Part shown: positions 52,767 to 61,065 of the stretch, in pieces | How positions within the stretch are numbered: the first letter of the stretch is position 1 | Layout of the letters: every line of letters starts with the position of its first letter | Origin: Planctomycetota bacterium | Lineage (GTDB): Bacteria; Planctomycetota; UBA1135; UBA2386 | DNA length: 64,000 nt | Direction: 5' to 3' | Assembly: GCA_020848735.1 (NCBI GenBank) | Contig: JADLHO010000087.1 | Span: forward strand, 49,290 to 113,289 | Position numbers and translations under genes: made by a program | Notes under the pieces: generated by a model | What the model saw: only the letters and a program-made list of their open reading frames with translations | Told to the model about the DNA's origin: nothing | The model's database searches: none

Positions 52767-54043
52767 TCGCGAAGCTCCTCTGCAGCGCCCTGCTCGCCGT
52801 CCCGGTTCCGCAGGAGCGGACCGACGGCGGCCCGACCGTCCCGGTCCCCTGCGTCGTCACGGCCGTGCCGGGGGTCGCGGCGCGCGCGTTCTGGCTCGCC
52901 TTGCCCTTCGGCCCCGCGCACGACCCCGCGGCGAGCCCCGGCCTCGCGCGTGTGCTCGCGCGCGCGCTGCTCGATGGCTTGCCGGCGCAAAGTGCTGAGC
53001 GGGCCGTCGAGGTGTTCCAGACGCCGACGACGACCTTCGTGGGGCGGGTGGTCCTCCACGACGAGTTCGAGGCCGCGCTCGCGCACGGCGCCCGGCTGCT
53101 CGCGGGGGAGCTGCCGCTCGACGACGCGGGACTGATCCGCGCGCGCGATCGCGCGGTGCTGCGCGCCGACGACGAGACCGTCGTCCTGCCGGGCCCGGTC
53201 CTCCGCGGTCGTGCCGCGCGTCGCCTGCTCGCGCCGCCCGATGCCGCGGCCGCTCATGCGATCCCCGAGCGTCTCTACGCGCTCGACGCGGCGGCGCTGC
53301 GCGCGGCGTTCCGCGAGCGTGTCGCCGCGAGCGGTGCCCTGTGCGTCGTGCTCGGCGGCGAGGACGAGGCGGCGGACCGCGCGCGCTGCGAGGCCGTCCT
53401 CGTCGGCCCACCGCGAGGCGCGCCGCTGCCGGTGCGCAGCGTCGCGCAAGAGCCCGAGCCCGCGGAGTCCACGCACGATCTGGCCGAGGCGGTCTTCGTC
53501 GTCGCGGCCATCCGCGCGCCCGCGCGCGAGGCCGCGGAGTTCTGGCCCTTCGCCGTGGGGATGGAGCTGTTGCGCGTGCGTGTGGCGCGTGCCTTCCACG
53601 AGTTCCGCGGTGCCGAGCTGCGCGCGGAGTTCCCGATGCTCGAGTACGACCCGGTGCTCGCGCCGCCGCTCGCGTTCGTCGAACGCCGCGGGGCGAAGGC
53701 CGACGAACCCGCGGCGGTGCGCGCCGAGATCGCGGCGGTCCTCGCGGCGCTCGTCGAGCGGCCGCCGACGGCTGCCGAGCTCGCGGCGGCGGTCGCGAAG
53801 CTGCGCAGCGAGTTCCGCGCGCCGCCCTTCGACGAGCGCACGCGACTCGGGCTGCTCGCGCGACAACCCAGCGTCCTGCTGCGCTGCGGCAAGGTCGCGA
53901 TCCTGCGCGCGCTGTCGGGTTTCACGACGGCCGGGCTCGATGCGATCGAGCCCGCGTCGGTCCACGCGACACTGGCCGCGCGCACGGCGCCCGACGCCCT
54001 CGAGTGGGTCGTCCTGCTGCCGGCCGCGCGCGGAGCGGACTGA
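52763..54043 (+). CDS. M16-peptidase-like protein without a zinc motif
   Basis: A 426-residue protein with an N-terminal signal-like helix (about 1-15). Its layout resembles the insulinase/pitrilysin (M16) clamshell: an N-terminal lobe with PAASPGLARVLARALLDG, in the place where M16 peptidases carry GxxHxxEH, and a second lobe with REAAEFWPFAVGMELLRVR. The HxxEH zinc-binding motif is not present, so if the fold call is right it is a pseudo-peptidase. It is coupled by 4 bp to the tandem ATPase. The family call is an inference. Confidence 0.55.
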   Translation: MIAKLLCSALLAVPVPQERTDGGPTVPVPCVVTAVPGVAARAFWLALPFGPAHDPAASPGLARVLARALLDGLPAQSAERAVEVFQTPTTTFVGRVVLHDEFEAALAHGARLLAGELPLDDAGLIRARDRAVLRADDETVVLPGPVLRGRAARRLLAPPDAAAAHAIPERLYALDAAALRAAFRERVAASGALCVVLGGEDEAADRARCEAVLVGPPRGAPLPVRSVAQEPEPAESTHDLAEAVFVVAAIRAPAREAAEFWPFAVGMELLRVRVARAFHEFRGAELRAEFPMLEYDPVLAPPLAFVERRGAKADEPAAVRAEIAAVLAALVERPPTAAELAAAVAKLRSEFRAPPFDERTRLGLLARQPSVLLRCGKVAILRALSGFTTAGLDAIEPASVHATLAARTAPDALEWVVLLPAARGAD

Positions 54044-54096
54044 GACCGGCGCTGGAGTCGCTGCGCGACGCGTGCCGATCAGCGTTCCGAGCGCGC

Positions 54097-55920
54097 ATGG
54101 GATTCATCAACCTCGCCGAGAAGACGATCAACGCGAAGCTCGTCTACTACGGCTGCGGGATGGGCGGCAAGACGACCAGCCTGCAGGTCGTGCACGAGAT
54201 CATGTGCCCTCGCAACGAGGTGCAGCTCGTCTCGATCAAGACGGAAGAGGACGCGACGCTGCTCTTCGACTTCCTGCCGATCGATCTCGGCAACGTCGGC
54301 GGGTTCAAGGTCCGCATCCAGGGCTTCACCGTGCCGGGGCAGCCGAAGTACCGGCGCATGCGCCGCTACGTGCTCTCGGGCGCCGATGCGGTGGTCTTCG
54401 TCGTCGACAGCGATGCGAGCCGTCTCGAGGAGAACCTCCAGTCGTTCGAGAGCCTGCTCGAGAACCTGAGGGAGAACGGCATCGACACGGGCGCGGTCCC
54501 CGTCGTGCTCCAGTACAACAAGCGTGACCTCGACGACGTGCTCAGCGAGGAGGAGCTCGATCGCCGGTTCCGCATCCGCGACGACATCGTCTCGTTCCCG
54601 AGCGTGGCGACGCAGGGGCACGGCGTCTTCGAGGCCTTCGTCGAGGCGGCCGGACGCCTGGTCGACGCGAAGGTGCGCGCCTATGGACTCGGCCGCGGTT
54701 CGATCGACCCGGCGGATGTCGCCGAGGGCGCTCGTGCGAAGCTCTGGGAGATCTACGACCGCTCCGAGTTCACGCTGCGCTCGCGCGGCGGCGAGGCGCC
54801 GATGGTGCCCCGGCTCGAACTGACCTTCGACGAGGGTGGGGAGCGGGCGACCGGACCCGGCGAGGCGAGTTCTCCGGTCCTGCCGCCGCTCCTGCCGACC
54901 GACGGCGAGGTCCTGACGGAGGCCGACCTCGAGCTCGCCCTGCCGACGCTCGAGTCGACGCCGCTGCCCGTGCTCGACGAGGTGCTCGGCATCGTGCCAC
55001 AGGACTCCGCGCCGACCGAGCCACGCGTGCCGGTCGACGACCAGGAGCCGTTGCCGGAGCTGCTCGGCGCGACCGTCGCCAGCAACCTCGAACTCGCGCA
55101 GAAGTACGGCGAGCTCGACCGCTACCGCGGGCTGCTCGAGCAGAAGAACCGCGAGATGGTGGAGGTCGCGCAGAACGTCGTGCACGACCTCAACCGGCCG
55201 CTGTCCGCGCTGCGCCTGATGCTCTCCTCGATGCGCAAGGGCTACCTCGGCACGATCGACGAGGTCGCGTCCCAGGCGGTCGACACCGGCCTGCGGGCGG
55301 TGCACGTGATGGAGCGTCTGATCCAGGACCTCCTCGAGAGCTCACGGCTCGAGTTCGACGGCATCCGCCTCGAGTTCCGCGAGGTCGATCTGCACGACCT
55401 CGTCGCGGCGGTCGCGGAGTCCCTGCACTTCGAGTGCGAGGAGAAGGGCGTCGAGGTGCACGTCGAGCGCCTGCCGCGCGTCCGCTGTGACGAGTGGGCG
55501 ATGACGCGCGTGTTCGCGAACCTGCTGGGCAATGCGATCCAGTACGCGAGCAACGACCGCAGTCCGCGCGTCCACGTGTCGGCGTCGATCCGCGACAACC
55601 GCTGGATCCTCATGGTGAGCGACAACGGGATCGGCATCCCCGCGGCCGACATCTCGCGGCTCTTCCAGCGCTTCGAACGCGGTTCGAACACCGGCGGCAT
55701 CACGGGCACGGGCCTCGGTCTGCACATCGTGCGCGAGATCGTCCTCGGTCACGGCGGCGAGGTCTGGGTCGAGAGCACGCTGGGCGCGGGCACGACCTTC
55801 TTCCTCGCCCTGCCCTTCGCGCCGGTGCAGCCGCCGCACAGCCGCGTCTCCGACAGCTCGGACCCCGCGCTCGCGACGGCGCGGGCGGCCGCGATGTCGA
55901 TGGTGGACCCCGCGCTCTGA
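54097..55920 (+). CDS. MglA-like GTPase fused to a histidine kinase
   Basis: A 607-residue soluble protein. An N-terminal MglA-type Ras-like GTPase (about 1-195) has the P-loop GCGMGGKT at 19-26, the MglA-typical TVPGQPKY at G3 (78-85), NKRD at 141-144 and SVATQGHG as G5. A Pro/Glu-rich linker (about 230-325) follows, then a coiled coil (about 325-360). The histidine kinase has the phosphorylated His363 in VVHDLNRP, the N-box NLLGNAIQYA (475-484), G1 DNGIGIP (509-515) and G2 GTGLGLHIV (537-545). No membrane helix is predicted. The GTPase domain would act as an input or localisation module for the kinase. It starts 53 bp after the M16-like stop. No response regulator or MglB gene is adjacent. 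Confidence 0.9.
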   Translation: MGFINLAEKTINAKLVYYGCGMGGKTTSLQVVHEIMCPRNEVQLVSIKTEEDATLLFDFLPIDLGNVGGFKVRIQGFTVPGQPKYRRMRRYVLSGADAVVFVVDSDASRLEENLQSFESLLENLRENGIDTGAVPVVLQYNKRDLDDVLSEEELDRRFRIRDDIVSFPSVATQGHGVFEAFVEAAGRLVDAKVRAYGLGRGSIDPADVAEGARAKLWEIYDRSEFTLRSRGGEAPMVPRLELTFDEGGERATGPGEASSPVLPPLLPTDGEVLTEADLELALPTLESTPLPVLDEVLGIVPQDSAPTEPRVPVDDQEPLPELLGATVASNLELAQKYGELDRYRGLLEQKNREMVEVAQNVVHDLNRPLSALRLMLSSMRKGYLGTIDEVASQAVDTGLRAVHVMERLIQDLLESSRLEFDGIRLEFREVDLHDLVAAVAESLHFECEEKGVEVHVERLPRVRCDEWAMTRVFANLLGNAIQYASNDRSPRVHVSASIRDNRWILMVSDNGIGIPAADISRLFQRFERGSNTGGITGTGLGLHIVREIVLGHGGEVWVESTLGAGTTFFLALPFAPVQPPHSRVSDSSDPALATARAAAMSMVDPAL

Positions 55921-55954
55921 GCCGGGCGCGCGCCGGGGGTCAGCGCCACGGGAT

Positions 55955-56027
55955 TACCTCCACTAGGGCTCGAACCTAGGACCCGCGGATTAAGAATCCG
56001 CTGCTCTACCAACTGAGCTATGGAGGC
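55955..56027 (-). tRNA. tRNA-Lys (anticodon CTT)
   Basis: On the minus strand a 73-nt cloverleaf runs from G at 56027 to A at 55955. The acceptor is GCCTCCA pairing with TGGAGGT (with one G-U pair), T8-A9 lead into the D arm GCTC/GAGC, the anticodon stem is GCGGA/TCCGC with loop TTCTTAA, and the T arm has TTCGAGC. Anticodon CTT reads AAG. No CCA is encoded. A candidate promoter lies upstream at 56084-56112. Confidence 0.95.
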
Positions 56028-56083
56028 GGAACGGCGCTGCACCGTCGCGCGGACGCGCAAGGCGTCCGTTCGTCGGGGCGGGG

Positions 56084-56112
56084 ACCTTAGCGAGGCCGAG
56101 AGAGCGGATCAA
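56084..56112 (-). promoter_or_regulatory. Sigma70-like promoter for tRNA-Lys
   Basis: On the minus strand TTGATC (56107-56112) and TAAGGT (56084-56089) are separated by 17 bp, the optimal spacing. Transcription would begin about 50 nt before the tRNA-Lys 5' end. The -35 box matches four of six consensus positions and the -10 box three. Confidence 0.45.
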
Positions 56113-56163
56113 GAGAGCGCTTCGCGAGGACCTCGCGTCGGCGCGAGCACGCGCTCGAGACGA

Positions 56164-56192
56164 TTGACTGTCGTCGGGTCGCGCGCAAGAAT
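56164..56192 (+). promoter_or_regulatory. Sigma70-like promoter for tRNA-His
   Basis: TTGACT at 56164-56169 (five of six matches) and AAGAAT at 56187-56192 (four of six) are spaced 17 bp apart. Predicted transcription would start near 56199, leaving a leader of about 125 nt before tRNA-His. This 298-bp stretch between the two divergent tRNA genes contains no gene. Confidence 0.5.
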
Positions 56193-56325
56193 CCTCGCCC
56201 CCTGACCCGGAGCGACGCTCTCGGCAGGCGGATGTCCGCGGTTCGCCGCGGCATCGTCGACCATGGCACTGCCGCGTCGGCTCGCGAGCCTCCCGCTCGC
56301 GTCGCCGCCGCGCGGTGTCGGCGTG

Positions 56326-56399
56326 GTGGCTGTAGCTCAGTTGGTTAGAGCACGAGGTTGTGGTCCTCGGGGTCGCCGGTTCAATTCCGGTCAGCCACC
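56326..56399 (+). tRNA. tRNA-His (anticodon GTG)
   Basis: A 74-nt cloverleaf. The acceptor GTGGCTG pairs with CAGCCAC, followed by a T-A, a D arm GCTC/GAGC, an anticodon stem CGAGG/CCTCG with loop TTGTGGT, and a T arm with GGTTCAATTCC. Position 73 is C and the preceding base at 56325 is G, fitting the extra G-1 of tRNA-His. The 3' CCA is not encoded. Downstream is a bPH2-domain gene. Confidence 0.95.
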
Positions 56400-56525
56400 C
56401 ACATCTTGCTTTCACACGTCGAAGGGCTGCGCGCGGCGAAGGCTGCGCGCAGCCCGCGCGTTCGGCGCCGGGGTGCGCAGCGCGTCCCGGCGCGGCCGCG
56501 CGCGAGGCTCGGCGTCACGCGCGGG

Positions 56526-57083
56526 ATGGACCAACGAGCCTGGATGGAAGATTCCCGCGACGCGCCGATCCCGCCGGCCCCAGCGCCGCCGCCCGTGGCG
56601 ACGAGCTCGGCCGGAGAGCGCCTCGACCCGCGCGTGGTGCCCTACTGGCTCGTCTCCGGACTCGTGGGCTTCGCGGTCCTCGCGGCGCTCGTGGTGGGAG
56701 CGCTCTGGGCCCTGCAGGACAAGCTGCCCCTCGCGCCGCGCACCGCGTGGACGCTGGCCTTCGTCGTCCTCGCGCTCCAGGGGCTCTGGACCCTCGTCTC
56801 GCCGCCGCTCGCGCACCGCATCTGGCGCTTCTCGATCGATGACCGCCTGCTCGTCGCGCGCTTCGGGATCGTGATCCGCCAGGAGAAGGTCATCCCGACC
56901 AACCGTCTCCAACACGTCGATCTCGTGCGCGGTCCGATCGAGCGGCTCTTCGGCCTCGCGACGCTCGTGGTCCACACCGCGGGCACCGAGGCGGTGGCGT
57001 TCCGCCTGCCGGGTCTCGCCGCGGAGCGGGCTTCGGCCTTGCGCGACCGCATCCTGCGCGCGCGCGGAGTGGACGTCGTGTGA
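56526..57083 (+). CDS. bPH2-domain membrane protein (YdbS-like)
   Basis: A 185-residue protein with two hydrophobic helices (about 40-65 and 70-95) and a bacterial pleckstrin-homology domain (bPH2, DUF304) at about 100-180. The signature stretch IPTNRLQHVDLVRGPIERLFGLATL is that of the YdbS/YdbT group. YdbS and YdbT act as a pair at the membrane. It is coupled by 4 bp (GTGA) to the YdbT-like gene. The first ATG is used; another in-frame Met is six codons later. Confidence 0.87.
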   Translation: MDQRAWMEDSRDAPIPPAPAPPPVATSSAGERLDPRVVPYWLVSGLVGFAVLAALVVGALWALQDKLPLAPRTAWTLAFVVLALQGLWTLVSPPLAHRIWRFSIDDRLLVARFGIVIRQEKVIPTNRLQHVDLVRGPIERLFGLATLVVHTAGTEAVAFRLPGLAAERASALRDRILRARGVDVV

Positions 57084-58603
57084 GCGGGCCCGCGCCCGAT
57101 CCGGCGGCGTCCGCGGCCGAACCCGCGCCGCGGGCGCGCCGGGTGCTCGCGTCCGGCCATCTCCATCCGGCCGTCCTCGTCCTGAAGCTGGTCGACGCGT
57201 TGCGCCAGGCGGCGCTGCCCCTCGTCATCGCGTTCGTCGCGAAGGCCTCGGCGCTCGCGATCGCCGTCGCGGTGCTCGCGCTGGTCGGACTCGTCTTCGC
57301 GATCGCGCGCTACGTGAGCTTCCGCTACGAGCTCGATGCCGACGAACTCGTCACGCGGGAGGGGATCCTGCAGCGGCAGGAGCGGCGCATCCCCGTCGAT
57401 CGCATCCAGGACCTCAGCTTCGAGTCGACGCTCCTGCGGCGGATGCTCGGCCTCGTCGTGGTCTCGGTGGAGACGGCATCGGGCCAGGGCGCGGAGGCCC
57501 GGCTCGACTCGCTCGGCCGCCGCGAGGGTGCGATGTTGCGCGAGGTCCTGCTCCGCCTGCGCGATCCGGCGCAGCCTGGCGAGGCGACCCGTGCCTCGCC
57601 GGCGGCGGGCGGGCGCATCCTCGAGCGGACGGCGCTCGGCGAGCTCGTGCTCCTCGGGCTGACGAGCAACCGCGCCGGTGCGATCCTCGTCGCGGTGGTC
57701 GGCTTCTTCGAGTTCGCGGACGAACTCGGCGTCGGCGCCGCGATCGGCGGCAGCGTCGGAGCCTCGCTCGAGCGCCTCTCGGCCTTCGGCGCGCCGATCG
57801 TCGCGCTCTTCCTGGTCGGGATCGCGATCCTCGTGTTCGTGCTCGGTGCCGTGCTCTCGATCGCGGCGCGCCTGCTGCGCTGGGGCGACTTCGAGCTCTC
57901 GCTCCGCGGCGACGTGCTCGGAAGGCGCCACGGTTGGATCACACGACGCGCGCAGAGCCTGCCCAAGCGCCGCATCCAGCGCGTGCTCCTCGAGGCGAAC
58001 CCCCTGCGCCGCCTCGTCGATCGCGTCGTCCTGCGCGCGGACTCGGCCGGCGCCGACGCCAACGAGCAGGATGCCTCGCGCAGCGCGCGCGACGTGATGG
58101 TCCCGCTCTGCGCCTCGCGTCGCGCCGAGCGCCTCGTGCCGGAACTCCTCGATGGCCTCGCCACCGCGCGCCCCGTCTGGCGCCGCGTCTCCTCGCGCCT
58201 GATCCTGCGACTCAGCGCGGAGGGACTCGTGGCCGGTTCGATCGCCGCCGCGCTGCTCTTCCCGCGCTTCGGCTGGCCGGCGATGCTGCTCCTGCTGCTG
58301 CCCGTCTTCACCTTCGGCTGGGCGACGCTCGCCTGGCACAACCTCGGCTTCGCGCGCCTGCCGGGTCACGTCGCGTTCCGCTGGGGCGTCCTCTCGCGCA
58401 CGCGGGCCTTCGTGCCGCTGCGCAAGCTGCAGGGCGTGACGCTCGTCGCCGGGCCGATCGACCGGCTCTTCGGCCTCGCGCGCATCACGGTCTACGTGGC
58501 CGGCGGTTCGCCCACCCGGCTCGGCCACCTGCCGCGCGAGGAAGCGCGCGCACTGCGCGACGCCGTGGTCGCCGAGGCCGAGGCGCTCGACTTCGTCTGG
58601 TGA
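57080..58603 (+). CDS. Multi-bPH2-domain membrane protein (YdbT-like)
   Basis: A 507-residue membrane protein with about six hydrophobic helices in three pairs, each pair followed by a bPH2 domain. The recurring motif is seen three times: RIPVDRIQDLSFES, QSLPKRRIQRVLLEAN and FVPLRKLQGVTLVAGP. It is the partner of the YdbS-like protein encoded just upstream (GTG start inside that stop). In Bacillus such pairs affect envelope stress responses; the role here is not known. Confidence 0.87.
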   Translation: MSGPAPDPAASAAEPAPRARRVLASGHLHPAVLVLKLVDALRQAALPLVIAFVAKASALAIAVAVLALVGLVFAIARYVSFRYELDADELVTREGILQRQERRIPVDRIQDLSFESTLLRRMLGLVVVSVETASGQGAEARLDSLGRREGAMLREVLLRLRDPAQPGEATRASPAAGGRILERTALGELVLLGLTSNRAGAILVAVVGFFEFADELGVGAAIGGSVGASLERLSAFGAPIVALFLVGIAILVFVLGAVLSIAARLLRWGDFELSLRGDVLGRRHGWITRRAQSLPKRRIQRVLLEANPLRRLVDRVVLRADSAGADANEQDASRSARDVMVPLCASRRAERLVPELLDGLATARPVWRRVSSRLILRLSAEGLVAGSIAAALLFPRFGWPAMLLLLLPVFTFGWATLAWHNLGFARLPGHVAFRWGVLSRTRAFVPLRKLQGVTLVAGPIDRLFGLARITVYVAGGSPTRLGHLPREEARALRDAVVAEAEALDFVW

Positions 58604-58680
58604 TCCGCGCCGCGCACGCGGCGAATAATCCGCGGGCTGACCGGCAACGGCGCCCCCTCGACGACCCACCGACCAACGCC

Positions 58681-59571
58681 ATGTCCCAAGCCGCAGCCCT
58701 CGCCCTCTCCATCGTCTGTGCCGCCACGATCACCACGGGCGGCATCCTCTGGTCCGAATCGCGGCGCGCCGAGCCGGCGCCCGCGGACCCGAACGCGGGC
58801 GAAGCCCGCGCCGCGCTCGAGCGCGTCGAGCAGCGCCTCGGTTCCCTCGAGCAGCGCCTCGCGTCGCTCGAACAGCGCCCTGCGGCGCCCGCGCAGGGCG
58901 AGATCCAGCGCAGCGAGGCGAGCCTGTCGCGCCGCGAGATCGAGGCGCTCGTCGCCGAAGCCGTCGCGCGGTCCGCCGTCGCGGGCCAGGCCGGTGACGG
59001 GGGCGCGAGCGCGGGTGCCGAGGCCTTCGTCCCCGACGGCGCCTTCCGCCAACTGCTCGTCGCCGAGGGCGATGCGAGCCGCACGGCGATCTGGGCCGCC
59101 GCGCGCAAGGCCGGCAAGCACCAGGAACTGCTCGCGCTCTTCGAGGCCGCCGCGAAGTCGGCGCCGAACGACGCCACCGCGCAGTTCGAGTTCGGGCGCG
59201 CCTGCATCCACTCGCTGATGACGAGCAAGGACATCCTCGAGCAGGGCACGCTCTCCACGACGGCCGACAAGGCCTTCGACGAAGCGCTCGAGATCGACGA
59301 GCGGCACTGGGAGGCGCGCTTCAGCAAGGCCGTGAGCTACACCTTCTGGCCGGACTTCCTCGGCAAGAAGAAGGAGGCGATCTCGCACCTGCAGATCCTC
59401 ATCGACCAGCAGGAGGCGGGACGACCCGAGCCGAAGCACATCGAGACCTACCTCACGCTCGGCAACGTCTACGCACAGCAGGGCAAGGATGCGGAGGCGC
59501 GGCAGGTCTGGGAGCGCGGTCTCGGTCGCTTCCCCGAGGACGCGCGGCTGAAGGAGCGCCTGCAGCGCTGA
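58681..59571 (+). CDS. Membrane-anchored TPR protein with coiled coil
   Basis: A 296-residue protein with an N-terminal helix (about 5-24), a Glu/Leu heptad coiled coil (about 40-70, LEQRLASLEQRP repeats) and C-terminal TPR-like repeats (about 120-296; AEARQVWERGLGRFPEDARL is a canonical unit). It probably acts as a membrane-tethered scaffold or protein-protein adaptor. An AATAATCC at 58624-58631 is a weak -10 candidate. It is convergent with the amidohydrolase gene, with two hairpins between. Confidence 0.72.
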   Translation: MSQAAALALSIVCAATITTGGILWSESRRAEPAPADPNAGEARAALERVEQRLGSLEQRLASLEQRPAAPAQGEIQRSEASLSRREIEALVAEAVARSAVAGQAGDGGASAGAEAFVPDGAFRQLLVAEGDASRTAIWAAARKAGKHQELLALFEAAAKSAPNDATAQFEFGRACIHSLMTSKDILEQGTLSTTADKAFDEALEIDERHWEARFSKAVSYTFWPDFLGKKKEAISHLQILIDQQEAGRPEPKHIETYLTLGNVYAQQGKDAEARQVWERGLGRFPEDARLKERLQR

Positions 59572-59616
59572 GCGCCCGAGAGGGAGGCCATCGTACGGGC
59601 TCTCAGAGGCCTGCCG

Positions 59617-59636
59617 GTGGCCGCATCCGCGGCCAC
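59617..59636. terminator. Intergenic hairpin 1 of a convergent pair
   Basis: GTGGCCGC (59617-59624) and GCGGCCAC (59629-59636) form a perfect 8-bp stem with an ATCC tetraloop. With the next hairpin it forms a double stem between two converging genes, suited to bidirectional termination. Confidence 0.5.
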
Positions 59637-59637
59637 G

Positions 59638-59672
59638 CAGAGGTCGAGAGACCGATTGTCTCTCAACCTCTG
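59638..59672. terminator. Intergenic hairpin 2 of a convergent pair
   Basis: CAGAGGT and ACCTCTG at the ends, with GAGAGAC and GTCTCTC inside, give a 14-bp stem with one C-A mismatch around a 5-nt CGATT loop. It is the longest hairpin in the window and lies directly after hairpin 1, so the TPR and amidohydrolase transcripts probably both end here. Confidence 0.55.
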
Positions 59673-59703
59673 GGCGACGAATCCACAGCGCGCGCGCGCG
59701 CCG

Positions 59704-61065
59704 TCAGCGCGCGAGTCCGGCGCGCGCGAGCACGCGCGTGAGGGCCGCGCGCGCCTCGGCGAGGAGCCGTGCGCGGTCGAACTCGAGCAGTTCGCCGCCG
59801 CGCAGCACCTCGCGGCCGCCGAGCAGGACCGTGTCGATCGCGTCGTCGTCGGCGGCCCAGACGAGGCGCGAGATCGCGGTCGCGGCGTCGTCTGCGGCAG
59901 CGGCACCGAGGAGGGGATCGCCGAGATCGAGGATCACGAGATCCGCGCGCTTGCCGGGCACGAGACGGCCGACGTCGTCGAGTCCGAGCGCGTCCGCGGC
60001 GCCGCAGGTGATCGCGGCCAGCGCGTGCTCGGCGCGCCAGACGCCCGGCCCCGCGCTCAACGCCGCGAGCAGCGCCGCCGCGCGCAGCTCCGTCAGCGCG
60101 CGCAGGCGGTTGTTGCAAGGCGCGCCATCGGCGCCGAGTGCGATCCGCACGCCGCGCGCGGCGAAGCGCGCGATCGGCGCGATGCCCGAGCCGAGCTTCT
60201 GGTTCGCGCTCGGACAGTGCAGCACCGCGGCGCCGCTCGCGACGAGCCGTTCGAGCTCGTCGCCGTCGACGTGCACGCAGTGCGCGAGGCTCGTGCGTTC
60301 GCCGAGCAGACCCTGCGCGTGCAGGGTCTCGAGATAGCCCGCGCGAAAGCGCGCGAAGACCGCCGCGAGTTCGTCCGCGTGTTCGCTCGCGTGCGTGTGC
60401 ACGCGCAGCCCGCGCCCGCGCGCGAACGCCGCGGCATCGCGTGCGAGCCCGTCGCTGCACGAGAGCAGGAAGCGCGGCGTCACGGCGTAGGCGAGTCGAC
60501 CGCGGCCGTGCCACGCGTCGCAGAGCTCTTCGCTGATCGCGAGCGCGTCACGACGGGTGCTGGGCAGACCGGGCGGCACGCCGTCGCCGCCGAGGTCCAT
60601 CAGGCAGTTGCCGACGATGGCCGTCATCCCGAGTCCGTCGGCGAGCGCGAAGGTCTCCTCGGTGTGGCGCACGGTCTCGATGGCCTGCACGCTCGTCGTG
60701 CCGCCGCGCAGCAGCTCCGCGAAGCTCAACGCGGCCGAGGCCCTCACGCTCGCGGCGTCGTGCGCGGCCTCGAGCGGCCAGATGCGCGTGCGCAGCCATG
60801 CGAGCAGGGGCAGATCGTCGCCGAGGCCGCGGAAGAGGGTCTGGCAGCAGTGCACGTGACCCTGGACGAAGCCGGGCACGGCGAGCCGGCCGCGGCCTTC
60901 GCAGACGCGCTCGCCCGCGCGCGGCGTCAGCGCGCCGAGCGCCTCGAGGCGATCCCCGGCGATCCGCAGGTCGCAGCGCCGCGCGTCGCCGAGCGGCGCG
61001 CTCGCCGGCCCATCCATCGGCACGACGAGCAGGTCGCGCCAGAGCGTGCTCGCCGGGCTCCTCAC
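59704..61065 (-). CDS. Amidohydrolase-superfamily deaminase/chlorohydrolase (SsnA/TrzN-like)
   Basis: A 453-residue metal-dependent hydrolase. Zinc or iron ligands are expected at His70 and His72 (GHVHCCQTLFRG), His225 (THASEH, with Glu228), His262 or His265 (AHCVHVD) and Asp313 (GADGAP). The motif after HxH, RGLGDDLPLLAWL, is typical of the MtaD/TrzN/SsnA/guanine-deaminase branch, which removes amino groups from aromatic rings, but the substrate cannot be fixed. The C-terminus has the GKRADLVILDL motif of the composite domain. The GTG start lies inside the upstream lipoprotein stop. Confidence 0.87.
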   Translation of the reverse strand: MRSPASTLWRDLLVVPMDGPASAPLGDARRCDLRIAGDRLEALGALTPRAGERVCEGRGRLAVPGFVQGHVHCCQTLFRGLGDDLPLLAWLRTRIWPLEAAHDAASVRASAALSFAELLRGGTTSVQAIETVRHTEETFALADGLGMTAIVGNCLMDLGGDGVPPGLPSTRRDALAISEELCDAWHGRGRLAYAVTPRFLLSCSDGLARDAAAFARGRGLRVHTHASEHADELAAVFARFRAGYLETLHAQGLLGERTSLAHCVHVDGDELERLVASGAAVLHCPSANQKLGSGIAPIARFAARGVRIALGADGAPCNNRLRALTELRAAALLAALSAGPGVWRAEHALAAITCGAADALGLDDVGRLVPGKRADLVILDLGDPLLGAAAADDAATAISRLVWAADDDAIDTVLLGGREVLRGGELLEFDRARLLAEARAALTRVLARAGLAR

